Origin: Amycolatopsis marina
Lineage (GTDB): Bacteria; Actinomycetota; Actinomycetes; Mycobacteriales; Pseudonocardiaceae
Assembly (NCBI RefSeq): GCF_900111885.1
Contig: NZ_FOKG01000018.1
Coordinates: 62,001 to 126,000, forward strand
Direction: 5' to 3'
Length of the DNA: 64,000 nt
Part shown: positions 17,492 through 26,747 of the stretch, piece by piece
Layout: every line of letters starts with the position of its first letter
How positions within the stretch are numbered: the stretch's first letter is position 1
Made by a program: the position numbers and the translations under genes
Notes under the pieces: model-generated
What the model saw: only the letters and a program-made list of their open reading frames with translations
What the model was told of the DNA's origin: nothing
Database searches by the model: none

Positions 17492-18244
17492 GTGACCACG
17501 CTTGAAGAAGAGCTGGACCCGGCAGGCGCGCTGTCCTCGGTTCCGGCGGCCGGTGACCGCAGACGCGGTGCCGTCGTCGGCAGGCTCAAGTTCTGTTATG
17601 GGCCGATGGACTGCGGCAAGTCGACGCTGGCGCTGCAGATCGACCACAACCACGCCAGACAAGGCAGGCGTGGCCTGCTGCTGGTTCGCCACGACCGGTC
17701 CGGGGAGCCGCAGATCACCAGCAGGATCGGGATCACCCGCAGAGCGCTCGAGGTGGGACCGGAGACCGATCTCCGCGAATTGGTGCGCGGGCAGTGGTCG
17801 CGAGGACTGCACGTCGACTACCTGATCATCGACGAGGCGCAGTTCCTCTCCCCCGGACAGGTCGAACAGCTCGCCGAACTCGCCGACGACGTCCAGCTGG
17901 ACGTCTACTGCTTCGGTATCGCGACGGACTTTCGCAGCCAGCTGTTCCCGGGTGCCCGGCGTCTGTTCGAACTGGCCGACGAGTTGCAGCCGGTTCAGGT
18001 CGAGGTGCTCTGCTGGTGCGGTCTTCCGGGGCGGTTCAACGCGCGGGTCCTCGACGGTCAGGTGCTACGGGCGGGCGACACCGTCGTTGTCGCGGACGCC
18101 GAAGGATATGTTGAACATTCACCTATGCCACGCTCGCAGACCCAGTCAACTACGGTGCGTTACCAGGTTCTGTGCCGCCGACACTTCCGGCTTGGTGATC
18201 TTGGACCCCACTCGGAACACCCAGAGCAATTACGCCTGACCTGA
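17492..18244 (+). CDS. tdk: Thymidine kinase
   Basis: A 250-residue type II thymidine kinase. P-loop GPMDCGKST at residues 37-45, catalytic Glu in IIDEAQFLS (about 115), and FGIATDFRSQLFPGA in the lasso/nucleoside region. Cys residues in LCWCGLPG and VLCRRHF provide zinc-ligand candidates; the first pair is C-x-C, slightly tighter than the usual C-x2-C. It phosphorylates thymidine with ATP in the salvage pathway. The GTG at 17492 removes an implausible upstream extension. Confidence 0.9.
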   Translation: MTTLEEELDPAGALSSVPAAGDRRRGAVVGRLKFCYGPMDCGKSTLALQIDHNHARQGRRGLLLVRHDRSGEPQITSRIGITRRALEVGPETDLRELVRGQWSRGLHVDYLIIDEAQFLSPGQVEQLAELADDVQLDVYCFGIATDFRSQLFPGARRLFELADELQPVQVEVLCWCGLPGRFNARVLDGQVLRAGDTVVVADAEGYVEHSPMPRSQTQSTTVRYQVLCRRHFRLGDLGPHSEHPEQLRLT

Positions 18245-18467
18245 GTAGCGCTAGATAGCCCATACGGGCGATAATCCCAAGAAGACGGGCGATAACGCGT
18301 CACGCCGACGGCGAAATTCCGTCCTACTAGAGGAAGCTGTTGCCGACGGGTGACGAAGCTCATCGTGAGCAACGACATGCCGGTACGGGAATCCCCCGAC
18401 CGGCCCGGTCGTTGCATAGGGTGAGCATCGCCCTGGCTCTCGACAGAGCCGACTGAAAGGACCCACC

Positions 18468-18812
18468 ATGGCCGACCGTGTTCTTCGTGGAAGCCGGTTG
18501 GGAGCGGTCAGCTACGAGACCGACCGTAATCACGACCTAGCCCCGCGCCGTACCGTGCGTTACGCATGCCCCAAGGACCACGAGTTCGAGGTGCCGTTCT
18601 CCGACGACGCCGAGATCCCGTCGGTGTGGGAGTGCAGACTGCACGGCAGCGAGTCAGAGATCATCGACGGCGGTCAGCCTGCGCAGCGCGACGTGAAGCC
18701 TCCCCGGACGCACTGGGACATGCTCTTGGAGCGTCGTTCCATCCCGGAACTGGAGGACCTGCTCAACGAGCGTCTCGCCGAGCTGAAGGGACGCCGGACC
18801 CGCTCCGCATGA
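18468..18812 (+). CDS. rbpA: RNA polymerase-binding protein RbpA
   Basis: A 114-residue RbpA, an actinobacterial factor that binds RNA polymerase and principal sigma factors and stabilises open complexes. It begins MADRVLRGSRLGAVSYETD (N-terminal tail), has the core with YACPKDHEFEVPFSDDAEIP and WECRLHG, then the basic linker and C-terminal sigma-interacting helix THWDMLLERRSIPELEDLL. GAAAGGA ribosome site. The 223-bp gap upstream should carry its promoter. A perfect hairpin follows. Confidence 0.96.
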   Translation: MADRVLRGSRLGAVSYETDRNHDLAPRRTVRYACPKDHEFEVPFSDDAEIPSVWECRLHGSESEIIDGGQPAQRDVKPPRTHWDMLLERRSIPELEDLLNERLAELKGRRTRSA

Positions 18813-18836
18813 GCGCCGGCTAACCGCTCCCACCAC

Positions 18837-18876
18837 AGACGCGGGCCCCGCACCAACTGGTGCGGGGCCCGCGTCT
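18837..18876. terminator. 19-bp perfect hairpin between convergent rbpA and ppm1
   Basis: AGACGCGGGCCCCGCACCA and its exact complement at 18858-18876 enclose a two-base loop. It ends 8 bases before the ppm1 stop and serves both genes. Confidence 0.88.
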
Positions 18877-18883
18877 GTACGTG

Positions 18884-19669
18884 TCAGCTCTTTCGGGTGA
18901 AGATGGAGCGCAGTTGGTCGAGCCGGTGTCGCAAGCCCCAGATTCCGACCCGCACCATGGCCTCCCGCACGATCGACCCGCTCATCTTCGACTCGCCGAT
19001 CTCGCGTTCGGTGAAGGTGATCGGCACCTCGACCACGGTGAAGCCCTCGCAGACCGTGCGCCAGGCCAGATCGATCTGGAAGCAGTAGCCACGGGAGGCG
19101 ATCTCGTCCAACGCGAGCTTCTCCAGCACCTGTCGCCGATAGGCCCGATAGCCCGCGGTGATGTCGTTGATCCGGGCGCCGAGCGCGATTCTGGAGTACA
19201 GGTTGGCACCGCGGGACAGGATCTGCCTGCGCAGTGGCCAGTTCACCACACTGCCGCCGGGCACGTAGCGGGAGCCGAGCACGAGGTCCGCATCACCGAG
19301 CGCGTCCAGGATGCGGGGCAGGTCCTCCGGCGCATGCGAGCCGTCGGCGTCCATCTCGACCAGCGTCGCGTAGTCGCGGGCCAGACCCCACCGGAAGCCG
19401 GCGACGTAGGCCGCGCCCAGCCCGGCCTTCTCCGAGCGGTGCATCACGTGCACGCGCTCGTCGGCGGCCGCCAGGTCGTCCGCGAGCACCCCTGTGCCGT
19501 CCGGGCTGCCGTCGTCCACCACCAGCGCGTGCACGGCGGGATTGGCCTCGTGCAGCCTCCGCAGAATGTCGGGGAGGTTGTCCCGCTCGTTGTAGGTCGG
19601 GATCACGACCAGCACCGGCTCGATGCTCTCCCCATGCCGCGTCCCCTCGGCGGGAACCCCCTGCGCCAT
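18884..19669 (-). CDS. ppm1: Polyprenol monophosphomannose synthase
   Basis: A 261-residue GT2 glycosyltransferase of the dolichol-phosphate mannose synthase type. [18 protein letters not shown] opens the fold, [11 protein letters not shown] binds the nucleotide, [18 protein letters not shown] holds the D-x-D metal site, and FQIDLAWR occurs late. It moves mannose from GDP-mannose to a polyprenol phosphate for lipomannan and glycoprotein synthesis. In Mycobacterium tuberculosis it is fused to an Lnt-like domain; here they are separate, two bases apart, with its GAGGAGG site inside the end of lnt. Confidence 0.93.
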   Translation of the reverse strand: MAQGVPAEGTRHGESIEPVLVVIPTYNERDNLPDILRRLHEANPAVHALVVDDGSPDGTGVLADDLAAADERVHVMHRSEKAGLGAAYVAGFRWGLARDYATLVEMDADGSHAPEDLPRILDALGDADLVLGSRYVPGGSVVNWPLRRQILSRGANLYSRIALGARINDITAGYRAYRRQVLEKLALDEIASRGYCFQIDLAWRTVCEGFTVVEVPITFTEREIGESKMSGSIVREAMVRVGIWGLRHRLDQLRSIFTRKS

Positions 19670-19671
19670 AC

Positions 19672-21288
19672 CTAACCCTCCTCGGCGACGCCGCGCGCCG
19701 CACTCTCGTCGGTCTTCTCGGCGTTCGCACGCCGGGTGCGACGGGTGAGCACGACACCGCTCGCCACCGCCAGCAACGCGGCCCCGACCAGCACGTACTC
19801 GGTCCATGCACCGAGTCGATCTGACAGGGTAGTCTGCTGCCGCAGGGGCACGTCCCGCAGCAGCGTTTCTTGGGTGAACAGGCTGGTGGAGGCGTCGAGA
19901 CTGCCGTCGGGCCGGACGATCGCGCTGACCCCGCTGGTCGCCGCCACCACGACCGCGCGACCGTGCTCGACTGCGCGGACCCGGGACATCGCGAGCTGCT
20001 GGTAGCTCATCTCCCCGGGCCCGTACCAGGCGTTATTGGTCGGGATGACCAGCAACTCGGCGCCCGCCCGTGTCGCCTCACGCGAGACGTAGTCATAGGC
20101 GGCCTCATAGCAGATGGCCAGGCCGACCTTCGTCCCCGCGACGTCGAACACCCCGGGCTCGGTGCCGGACAGCATGTCGCCGGTGTCATCGACGAACGGA
20201 GTGAACAGCCGGGCGATGGACCGCAGGGGGACGTACTCGGCGAACGGCACCAGCTCCTGTTTGGCGTAGCGATCCACCTGGCCGGTCCCCGGTTGCCATT
20301 CGATCACCGTGTTCTGCGCCTGCCCCGTGGGCAACCGGTACAGGGCGCCGATGAGGGTCGGCGCACCGAACGCGTCGACCACCTCGTTCAGTACGGGATC
20401 GGGCCCGCGGACCTCGGTCGCGGTCTCCGGCCAGACCACGAGGTCGGGCCGAGGGACCGCACCACTCTCGATGCGGCGTGCGAGCTGCGCGCTCGCCTCC
20501 AGGTGGTTGCGGCGGATCGTGGCCCGCTGGCCGAGCAGGCCGAGTCCTGCGTCAGGCGCGTTGCCCTGGACAACGGCGACCGAGCGGGTGCCGGCCTCGG
20601 CGGTTGTGCCCACCGTGGGCCACAGTGCCAGGCCGGCGATGACGGGCAGCAGGGTGCACGCGACAGGAGTAATCCAGCGCGGGTCGGGCCTGCGGTGCCC
20701 GGCATGGAGGAGGACGCCGAGCCGAGCCAGTCCGAACCCGGTGAGCAGGACCGCGAAGCCGACCAGCGGCGCCCCGCCGACCGAGGCCAGTGACAGGTAG
20801 GCGCCCTCCGGCTGACCGAACGCCACCCGGCCCCAGGGGAATCCGTTGATCGGCCACCGGGAGCGCACGGTCTCCTGCAGCAGGAACACCATCGCCATCC
20901 ACACGGGTGCGGCCGGCAGGGTGGTGACCTGCGTCATCAGGCCACAGGCCGCGGCGACGAACAGGGCCATGACCGCGGAGAGCCCGAGCCAGGGGGCGCT
21001 GCCGAAGTCGGCGCCGAGGAAGTCCTGGATCCACACGAGGTGGGCGAGGAAGAAGACCAGCCCGAACACGAGGCCGTAACCCGCTCCTGCCCAGAATCGT
21101 CTGCGGAACAGGACGAGGCCGAGTCCGGCGAAGGCCAGCGGCGCCAGCCACCACAGCGGCCGCGGCGGGAAGCTCAGGTACAGCACGAACCCGGAGAGCG
21201 CGGTCAGGAGCAGACGCGCGGCCACGGGACGCCAGCGCCGCGTGGCCGCGCCGGGCGATGCGACCGTGTCGGTCATGGTGGTGCTCAC
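19672..21288 (-). CDS. lnt: Apolipoprotein N-acyltransferase
   Basis: A 538-residue membrane enzyme: six to eight N-terminal transmembrane segments, then a periplasm-facing nitrilase domain with the Glu-Lys-Cys triad in [10 protein letters not shown] (about Glu278), [16 protein letters not shown] (Lys333) and [11 protein letters not shown] (Cys383), and a last C-terminal helix. It adds a fatty acid to the N-terminal Cys of lipoproteins. The GTG start overlaps the amidohydrolase stop by four bases (GTGA), so the two are translationally coupled. It feeds directly into ppm1. Confidence 0.93.
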   Translation of the reverse strand: MSTTMTDTVASPGAATRRWRPVAARLLLTALSGFVLYLSFPPRPLWWLAPLAFAGLGLVLFRRRFWAGAGYGLVFGLVFFLAHLVWIQDFLGADFGSAPWLGLSAVMALFVAAACGLMTQVTTLPAAPVWMAMVFLLQETVRSRWPINGFPWGRVAFGQPEGAYLSLASVGGAPLVGFAVLLTGFGLARLGVLLHAGHRRPDPRWITPVACTLLPVIAGLALWPTVGTTAEAGTRSVAVVQGNAPDAGLGLLGQRATIRRNHLEASAQLARRIESGAVPRPDLVVWPETATEVRGPDPVLNEVVDAFGAPTLIGALYRLPTGQAQNTVIEWQPGTGQVDRYAKQELVPFAEYVPLRSIARLFTPFVDDTGDMLSGTEPGVFDVAGTKVGLAICYEAAYDYVSREATRAGAELLVIPTNNAWYGPGEMSYQQLAMSRVRAVEHGRAVVVAATSGVSAIVRPDGSLDASTSLFTQETLLRDVPLRQQTTLSDRLGAWTEYVLVGAALLAVASGVVLTRRTRRANAEKTDESAARGVAEEG

Positions 21289-22904
21289 GCTCGGCCGGAC
21301 ACGGCGAGCTCGTCGTAAATGACCCGGCCCGCGCGCACGGTCCGCAGGCATCGTGGCAGCTGGGCGGACGGCTCGAGCGCGGGCAGGCCCGGAACTCCGG
21401 AGCGGGGGTCGGTGGACCAGCGCTGCACCCGCTTGTCCGAGCCTGCGACGACGAGGTCGGCGGCCTTCCAGATCGTGTAGTGCGCGGGCGCGCCGGGGAC
21501 GAGGCTGCCCGTGATGCCGTCGGCGACGCCCGCTGCCCGGTGCCCTCCCCTGGTGTGCGCGGTGAAGGCGGCGCGGGGTGAGAGCCCTGCTCCCGGCGTG
21601 CCGTGGTGCACGGCGGCCCGGACACTGGCCCAGGGGTTCAGCGGTGTGACCGGGGCGTCCGAGCCCAGTGCCAGCGGCATGCCCTGGGCGGCGAGGGTGG
21701 CGAAGGGGTTGAGCCCGGCAGCGCGCTCGGCGCCCAGGCGTTCGGCGTACATGCCCGACCGCCCGCCCCAGGCGGCGTCGAACAAGGGCTGGACGGAGGC
21801 CACCACTCCCCAGCTCGCGAGGATGCGAGCCTGTTCCGCGTCGATCATCTCCACGTGTTCGAGCCGGTGACGGCGGGCGGCGAGAGCGCGGCTGCCCACT
21901 GCCCGTTCGGCGAGTTGGAACCCCTGGACGACCTCGCCGACCGCTGCGTCACCGATGACGTGGAAACCGGCCTGCAGGCCGGCCTCGGTGCAGCCGACGA
22001 CGTGGTCGGCGATGGCTTGCGCGTCGAGGTAGCGGGCGCCGCTGGTGTGCGGCTGATCGGTGTACGGCGCGCACAGGGCGGCGGTGTGCGAACCGAGTGC
22101 GCCGTCGACGAAGAGGTCGCCGGCGAGTCCCGGCAGGCCGAGGCGGTTCGCGAGGTCGACGGCGCCGGTCTCGCCCCAGTAGCCGACCACCGCGGGCAGG
22201 TCCGGATCCTTGGCCAGGTCCAGCAGTGCGGTGAGGTCGTCGACGCCGGAGATGTCGGGGCCCGCGCACTCGTGCACGGTGGCGATGCCGCGGGCGGCAG
22301 CGGTGCGTAAGAAGGCCACCTGCGCGTCGTGGCGCTGGCCAGGGGTGATGGCGGCTCGTGCGGCGGCTCGCACCAGGTGGTGGGCCTGCCTGGTCAACGG
22401 GCCGTCGGCGGACCAGCCGGCAGCGGAGCGGGCGGCAGGGGCGAGTTCGACCATGGCGGTGGAGACCAGTGCGGAGTGCACGTCGACCCGGCTCAGGTAG
22501 ACGGGAACGTCTCCCGCGGCCTCGTCGAGTTCCGCCCGGCTGGGCACGCGGGTGTCCTGCCATGCCGAGGAGTCCCAGCCGTGGGCAAGCAGTACCTCGC
22601 CGGGCTTAGCGGCCGAGCGGACGGCCGCGAGGAGTTCGGCGCCGCTGCGCGCGGCCGAAAGGTCGAGCCCGGCCAGGTGCAGTCCGGTGGCGGTGGCGTG
22701 CACGTGGGCGTCGACGAACGCGGGGGCGACGAAGGCGCCGTCCAGGGCGACCTCCTCGGCATCCGGGTGCAGCGCGCGCCCCGGGCCGTCCTGCCCGACC
22801 CAGACGACGGTGTCCCCGGTGACGGCCATGGCCGTGGCGTCCGGCGAACTCGGGCTGTGGACGCGTCCTCCGGTCAGCAGGAGCGTCCGCTCTTCGCTGT
22901 TCAC
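21285..22904 (-). CDS. YtcJ-like metal-dependent amidohydrolase
   Basis: A protein of about 539 residues with the amidohydrolase fold: N-terminal barrel LLLTGGRVHSPSSP, metal motif VDAHVHATATG, later His in FHVIGDAAV and HRLEHVEMID, and terminal Asp in LGSDAPVTPLNPWASV. Family members hydrolyse amides or formamides of unknown nature. Start GTG at 22904 is chosen; the ribosome site is weak and a start upstream is possible. First gene of an operon with lnt and ppm1, though a functional link is not evident. Confidence 0.85.
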   Translation of the reverse strand: MNSEERTLLLTGGRVHSPSSPDATAMAVTGDTVVWVGQDGPGRALHPDAEEVALDGAFVAPAFVDAHVHATATGLHLAGLDLSAARSGAELLAAVRSAAKPGEVLLAHGWDSSAWQDTRVPSRAELDEAAGDVPVYLSRVDVHSALVSTAMVELAPAARSAAGWSADGPLTRQAHHLVRAAARAAITPGQRHDAQVAFLRTAAARGIATVHECAGPDISGVDDLTALLDLAKDPDLPAVVGYWGETGAVDLANRLGLPGLAGDLFVDGALGSHTAALCAPYTDQPHTSGARYLDAQAIADHVVGCTEAGLQAGFHVIGDAAVGEVVQGFQLAERAVGSRALAARRHRLEHVEMIDAEQARILASWGVVASVQPLFDAAWGGRSGMYAERLGAERAAGLNPFATLAAQGMPLALGSDAPVTPLNPWASVRAAVHHGTPGAGLSPRAAFTAHTRGGHRAAGVADGITGSLVPGAPAHYTIWKAADLVVAGSDKRVQRWSTDPRSGVPGLPALEPSAQLPRCLRTVRAGRVIYDELAVSGRA

Positions 22905-23020
22905 ATCTGCAGAGTCTGCCTGGTGCCGGTTGCGCGTCCACACCGGGGATCGGGCGCTGTGACCTCTACAGATAACACCCGCATAACGGCAAAATTTACG
23001 TTCGTAGTGCTCTGTGACAG

Positions 23021-23037
23021 GATAATTTCACGTTATC
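23021..23037 (+). promoter_or_regulatory. Possible promoter element upstream of kamA
   Basis: GATAAT at 23021 resembles a -10 box, and GATAA/TTATC forms a small inverted repeat ending 20 bases before the kamA start. The surrounding patch is AT-rich for this genome. No good -35 is seen. Confidence 0.35.
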
Positions 23038-23056
23038 TCGAACTTGAGGAGCAGAT

Positions 23057-24463
23057 GTGACTGCGATCCAGGAACCTGCCTCGACTGCCCCCGGTGCCCA
23101 GCATGAGCTGGGTCCCGAGCAGCCGTACGTCTATGCCAGGACGGAGTTGGTCGAGCCGGACTGGCGTCGACTGCCCGGCTGGCAGGACGTGACCGAGGCC
23201 GAGTGGCGGGACGCGCAGTGGCAGCGGGTGCACTGCGTCCGCAACATCAAGCAGCTCCGGGCGCTGATGGGTGATCTGCTGGAAGACCGGTTCTACGAGG
23301 ACCTGCTGGCGGACCAGCGCGAGATGGCGACGATGTCGATGCTGCTCCCACCGCAGATGCTCAACACGATGGCGCCGCACGCGGGTTCGGACCCCCGGAA
23401 GGTGACCGAGGAGTTCTACGCCGACCCGATTCGTCGGTACATGCTGCCCGTGCGCAGCGACCGGGAAACCGAATGGGCCTCGCATCCGCACGCTGAACGG
23501 GACTCGCTGCACGAGGCCGAGATGTGGGTGGCCGAGGGGCTCACCCACCGCTACCCCACCAAGGTGCTCGCCGAGTTGATCTCGACCTGCCCGCAGTACT
23601 GCGGGCACTGCACTCGGATGGACCTCGTCGGCAACTCCACCGAGCAGGTCGACAAGCACAAGCTGTCGCTGAAGCCGGTGGACCGGCAGGACGCCATCAT
23701 CGACTACCTGAAGCGGACCCCGGGCGTGCGCGACGTGGTGGTCTCCGGCGGTGACGTCGCGAACGTCCCATGGCATCAGCTCGAGTCGTTCCTGATGCGG
23801 TTGATGGACATCGAGACCGTCCGCGACATCCGGCTGGCCACCAAGGCGCTGGCGGGACTTCCGCAGCACTGGCTGCAGCCGAAGATCGTCGAGGGTCTCG
23901 CCAGGGTCGCGGGCACGGCGGGCAGGCGCGGGGTGAACCTGGCCATCCACACCCACGTCAACCACGCCCAGTCGGTCACGCCGCTGGTGGCCGAGGCGAC
24001 CAGGACCGCACTCGACGTCGGAGTCAGGGACGTCCGCAACCAGGGCGTGCTGATGCGGGGGGTCAACGCGACCCCGAACGAGCTGCTCGATCTGTGCTTC
24101 GCGCTGCAGGGTGAAGCCGGGATCCTGCCGTACTACTTCTACATGTGCGACATGATCCCGAACTCCGAGCACTGGCGGGTGTCGGTGCACGAGGCACAGG
24201 AACTGCAGCACGCGATCATGGGCTACCTGCCCGGTTACGCCACACCGCGGATCGTCTGCGACGTGCCCTACGTCGGCAAGCGCTGGGTGCACCAGCTCGC
24301 GGAGTACGACCGGGAGAAGGGCATCTCCTACTGGACCAAGAACTACCGCACCGGAATCGAGCTGGAGGACCCGGAGGCCCTCCAGCGGCGCTACCCGTAC
24401 TACGACCCGATCTCCACGCTCCCGGAGGCCGGGAAGAAGTGGTGGGCCGAACAGGCGGACTGA
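23057..24463 (+). CDS. kamA: Lysine 2,3-aminomutase-family radical SAM enzyme
   Basis: A 468-residue KamA homologue. Radical SAM cluster motif CPQYCGHC supplies Cys178, Cys182 and Cys185. The two Asp that hold the substrate epsilon-amine in lysine 2,3-aminomutase appear kept: Asp365 (FYMCDMIP) and Asp402 (VCDVPYVGK), exactly 37 residues apart as in the Clostridium enzyme. The PLP lysine is probably Lys408 in a loop one residue shorter than the usual PGGGGK. This supports conversion of L-lysine to beta-lysine. GAGGAGC ribosome site before a GTG start. No beta-lysine pathway genes are adjacent. Confidence 0.85.
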   Translation: MTAIQEPASTAPGAQHELGPEQPYVYARTELVEPDWRRLPGWQDVTEAEWRDAQWQRVHCVRNIKQLRALMGDLLEDRFYEDLLADQREMATMSMLLPPQMLNTMAPHAGSDPRKVTEEFYADPIRRYMLPVRSDRETEWASHPHAERDSLHEAEMWVAEGLTHRYPTKVLAELISTCPQYCGHCTRMDLVGNSTEQVDKHKLSLKPVDRQDAIIDYLKRTPGVRDVVVSGGDVANVPWHQLESFLMRLMDIETVRDIRLATKALAGLPQHWLQPKIVEGLARVAGTAGRRGVNLAIHTHVNHAQSVTPLVAEATRTALDVGVRDVRNQGVLMRGVNATPNELLDLCFALQGEAGILPYYFYMCDMIPNSEHWRVSVHEAQELQHAIMGYLPGYATPRIVCDVPYVGKRWVHQLAEYDREKGISYWTKNYRTGIELEDPEALQRRYPYYDPISTLPEAGKKWWAEQAD

Positions 24464-24611
24464 CTCGCCGCCGAAATCGGTGGACGACGCATCGCCCTCT
24501 GCCAGAATTCCTCGAAAGAAGTTCGGCGGATGTGTCGATCCACGGCAATCGCCGTTCGACCTAGGGGTGCAAGGGCCCGAGAGGGGCCCGATGACTCAGG
24601 GAGACGGAACC

Positions 24612-25031
24612 ATGAAGTACATGCTGATCATGCGTGCCACCGACGAGACCTTCGCGGAGTTCCAGAACACGGACTTCAACGAGATCATGGACTCGATGGG
24701 CCGTTTCAACGACGAGATGATCCGCGCGGGTGTGCTTGTCGCCGCCGAGGGCCTCGATGACGCCGCCGAGGGCGTCGTGGTCGACTACTCCTCCGAGCCG
24801 CCCGTGGTCACCGATGGCCCGTACGGCGAGACCAAGGAGTTGTTCAACGGGTTCTGGTTGCTGAACGTGGCATCGAAGGAAGAGGCCATCGAATGGGCGA
24901 AGCGGGCGCCGCTGGCCGGTGCTGGCAGCAAGTGCGAGATCCGCAGGGTCCCCTCGATCGACGAGTTCCCGCAGGACAACGAGTGGATCCAGAAGGAGAA
25001 GGCCTGGCGCGAATCCACGGGCCAGCTCTGA
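24612..25031 (+). CDS. DGPF-domain (YCII-related) protein, ECF42 partner
   Basis: A 139-residue protein: MKYMLIMRATDETFAEFQN at the start, the VVTDGPYGETKELFNGFW stretch that gives the DGPF/YCII family its name (here DGPY), and AIEWAKRAP later. It is followed after 10 bp by an ECF42 sigma factor, the standard pairing in actinobacteria, in which the sigma factor is thought to drive its DGPF gene. Its own biochemical role is unknown. The ATG at 24612 has a GGGAGA site. Confidence 0.9.
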   Translation: MKYMLIMRATDETFAEFQNTDFNEIMDSMGRFNDEMIRAGVLVAAEGLDDAAEGVVVDYSSEPPVVTDGPYGETKELFNGFWLLNVASKEEAIEWAKRAPLAGAGSKCEIRRVPSIDEFPQDNEWIQKEKAWRESTGQL

Positions 25032-25041
25032 CAGGCTGCTG

Positions 25042-26325
25042 ATGGTCGATCCGACGGGCCGTGAGGCCGTCACCGCCGTCTGGCGGATCGAGTCCGCGCG
25101 GATCGTCGGCGCGCTCGCGCGCTACACCGGCGACTTCGCGCTGGCCGAGGACCTCGCCCAGGAGGCACTGGCGGAGGCGCTTGTCACCTGGCCACGCGAA
25201 GGCACACCCCGCAACCCCGCGGGGTGGCTGCTCACCGTCGGCAGGCGCCGCGCGATCGACATGTTCCGCAGGCGCTCCGCCCTCGACGAGAGGTACGCCG
25301 CCCTCGCCCATGAGCTGGGCGAGGGCGGCGCCGCCTCGGGCAGCCCCGCTGATCCGGCCCCCGACCCGCAGGACGTGCTGTGGGATCCGGACCAGATCGA
25401 CGACGACGTGCTCGCGTTGATGTTCATCTCCTGCCACCCCGTGCTGTCGCGAGAGGCACGGGTGGCGCTCACGCTGCGGGTGGTCGGCGGTCTGACGAGC
25501 GACGAGATCGCCAAGGCGTTCCTCGTGCCGACCGCCACCGTGCAGGCCAGGATCACCAGGGCGAAGAAGACCCTCGGCGCGGCGCGGGTGCCGTTCGAGG
25601 TGCCGCCGCCACAGCACCGAACCGAGCGGCTCGGTTCGGTGCTCAGCGCGATCTACCTGATCTTCACCGAAGGATCGTCGGCCAGCTCGGGCAACAGTCT
25701 GATCCGCTTCGACCTCGCGGGGGAGGCATTGCGCCTCGCCCGGGTGCTGACCCGGCTGATGCCGAACGAACCCGAGGTCTACGGCCTGCTGGCGCTGCTC
25801 GAGCTGACATCGGCGCGCTTCCCCGCCCGCACCGGGCCGGACGGCGAACCGGTGCTGCTGGACGAGCAGGACCGGCGCCGCTGGGACCGTGCGGCGATCG
25901 GCAGGGGGCGGGCCGCCCTGGCCCACGCGGGACAGGTAGGCCGGGGCCTTGGCGCCTACGGCCTGCAGGCGGCGATCGCCGAATGCCACGCACTCGCCCC
26001 GTCCGTCGACGAGACGAACTGGGAACGCGTCGTGCTCATCTATGAGGCGCTCGGCCGGCTCGCCCCGTCACCGGTGATCGACCTCAACCGGGCGGTGGCC
26101 GTCTCCATGGCCCGGGGACCCGCTGCGGCGCTGCCGATCGTGGACGAACTGCTGTCCGCCGAGGCGCTGTCGAACTCGTACCTGCTGCCGAGCGTGCGCG
26201 GTGAGCTGCTCACCCGGCTGGGGCGCACAGCTGAGGCCCGTACCGAACTGGAGGCAGCCATCCGGTTGTGCGGCAACGGGCGCGAGCGGGCGGTCCTGGA
26301 ACGCAAGCTCGCCGCCCTCGGCTGA
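25042..26325 (+). CDS. ECF42-type sigma factor with C-terminal TPR-like extension
   Basis: A 427-residue sigma factor. Region 2 (AEDLAQEALAEALVTWP, NPAGWLLTVGRRRAIDMFRR), region 4 (LTSDEIAKAFLVPTATVQAR), then a long helical extension with IYLIFTEGSSAS and DLNRAVAVSMARGP near the end. It shares these marks with the solo ECF42 gene at 2804-4081. The DGPF gene just upstream is its expected partner. ATG at 25042 sits 10 bp after that gene's stop. A hairpin follows 70 bp downstream. Confidence 0.92.
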   Translation: MVDPTGREAVTAVWRIESARIVGALARYTGDFALAEDLAQEALAEALVTWPREGTPRNPAGWLLTVGRRRAIDMFRRRSALDERYAALAHELGEGGAASGSPADPAPDPQDVLWDPDQIDDDVLALMFISCHPVLSREARVALTLRVVGGLTSDEIAKAFLVPTATVQARITRAKKTLGAARVPFEVPPPQHRTERLGSVLSAIYLIFTEGSSASSGNSLIRFDLAGEALRLARVLTRLMPNEPEVYGLLALLELTSARFPARTGPDGEPVLLDEQDRRRWDRAAIGRGRAALAHAGQVGRGLGAYGLQAAIAECHALAPSVDETNWERVVLIYEALGRLAPSPVIDLNRAVAVSMARGPAAALPIVDELLSAEALSNSYLLPSVRGELLTRLGRTAEARTELEAAIRLCGNGRERAVLERKLAALG

Positions 26326-26396
26326 CGCCCGTGGAGCTCACCGTTCACGGGCCGGAACGCGCCGGGTTGACCGTGACGGGTGCAGTCCGCCGAGTA

Positions 26397-26426
26397 GAGC
26401 GGGATCCCGTTTCCGGGACCCCGCTC
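26397..26426 (+). terminator. Terminator-like hairpin after the ECF42 operon
   Basis: GAGCGGGATCCCG and CGGGACCCCGCTC pair over 13 positions with one mismatch and a short TTTC loop, followed by a T/C-rich tract. Confidence 0.6.
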
Positions 26427-26457
26427 GTTCTCCCTTGCGGTTTCCGTGGCGCAGGGC

Positions 26458-26562
26458 TCAGAGATCGAGATCCAGGGCCCTGATCAGTTTGTCCGCGGAG
26501 ATGAACTTGAAGTTGTGTTGGTCCGCGGTTCGCCGTCCCCGGCGTTCGCGGACGTTCGGCAC
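26458..26562 (-). CDS. Possible 34-residue small protein
   Basis: A short minus-strand frame from GTG at 26562 encodes a basic N terminus (VPNVRERRGRRTADQHN) followed by FKFISADKLIRALDLDL and a stop. The C-terminal part looks like real protein rather than shadow frame, with balanced Phe, Ile, Lys, Asp use. No good ribosome site is present and no family is recognised. The rest of the 26427-26747 gap shows no other gene. Confidence 0.3.
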   Translation of the reverse strand: MPNVRERRGRRTADQHNFKFISADKLIRALDLDL

Positions 26563-26747
26563 TCTTGCGATTACTTGCGAAGGACGTCACCAAAGGTGAC
26601 CGTTAGAGCGCTCTACGGGGCGCGACAATCAGACGGAGGTGCCCGAAGACCCTGTTTGCCAGTAACGAGACCGCGGCACAAGAATGTGATCAAAGCACAA
26701 TCGCGAGGGCGAACGAGTGGAAACTTTGTGGTTTCGACCCCTGAAAC

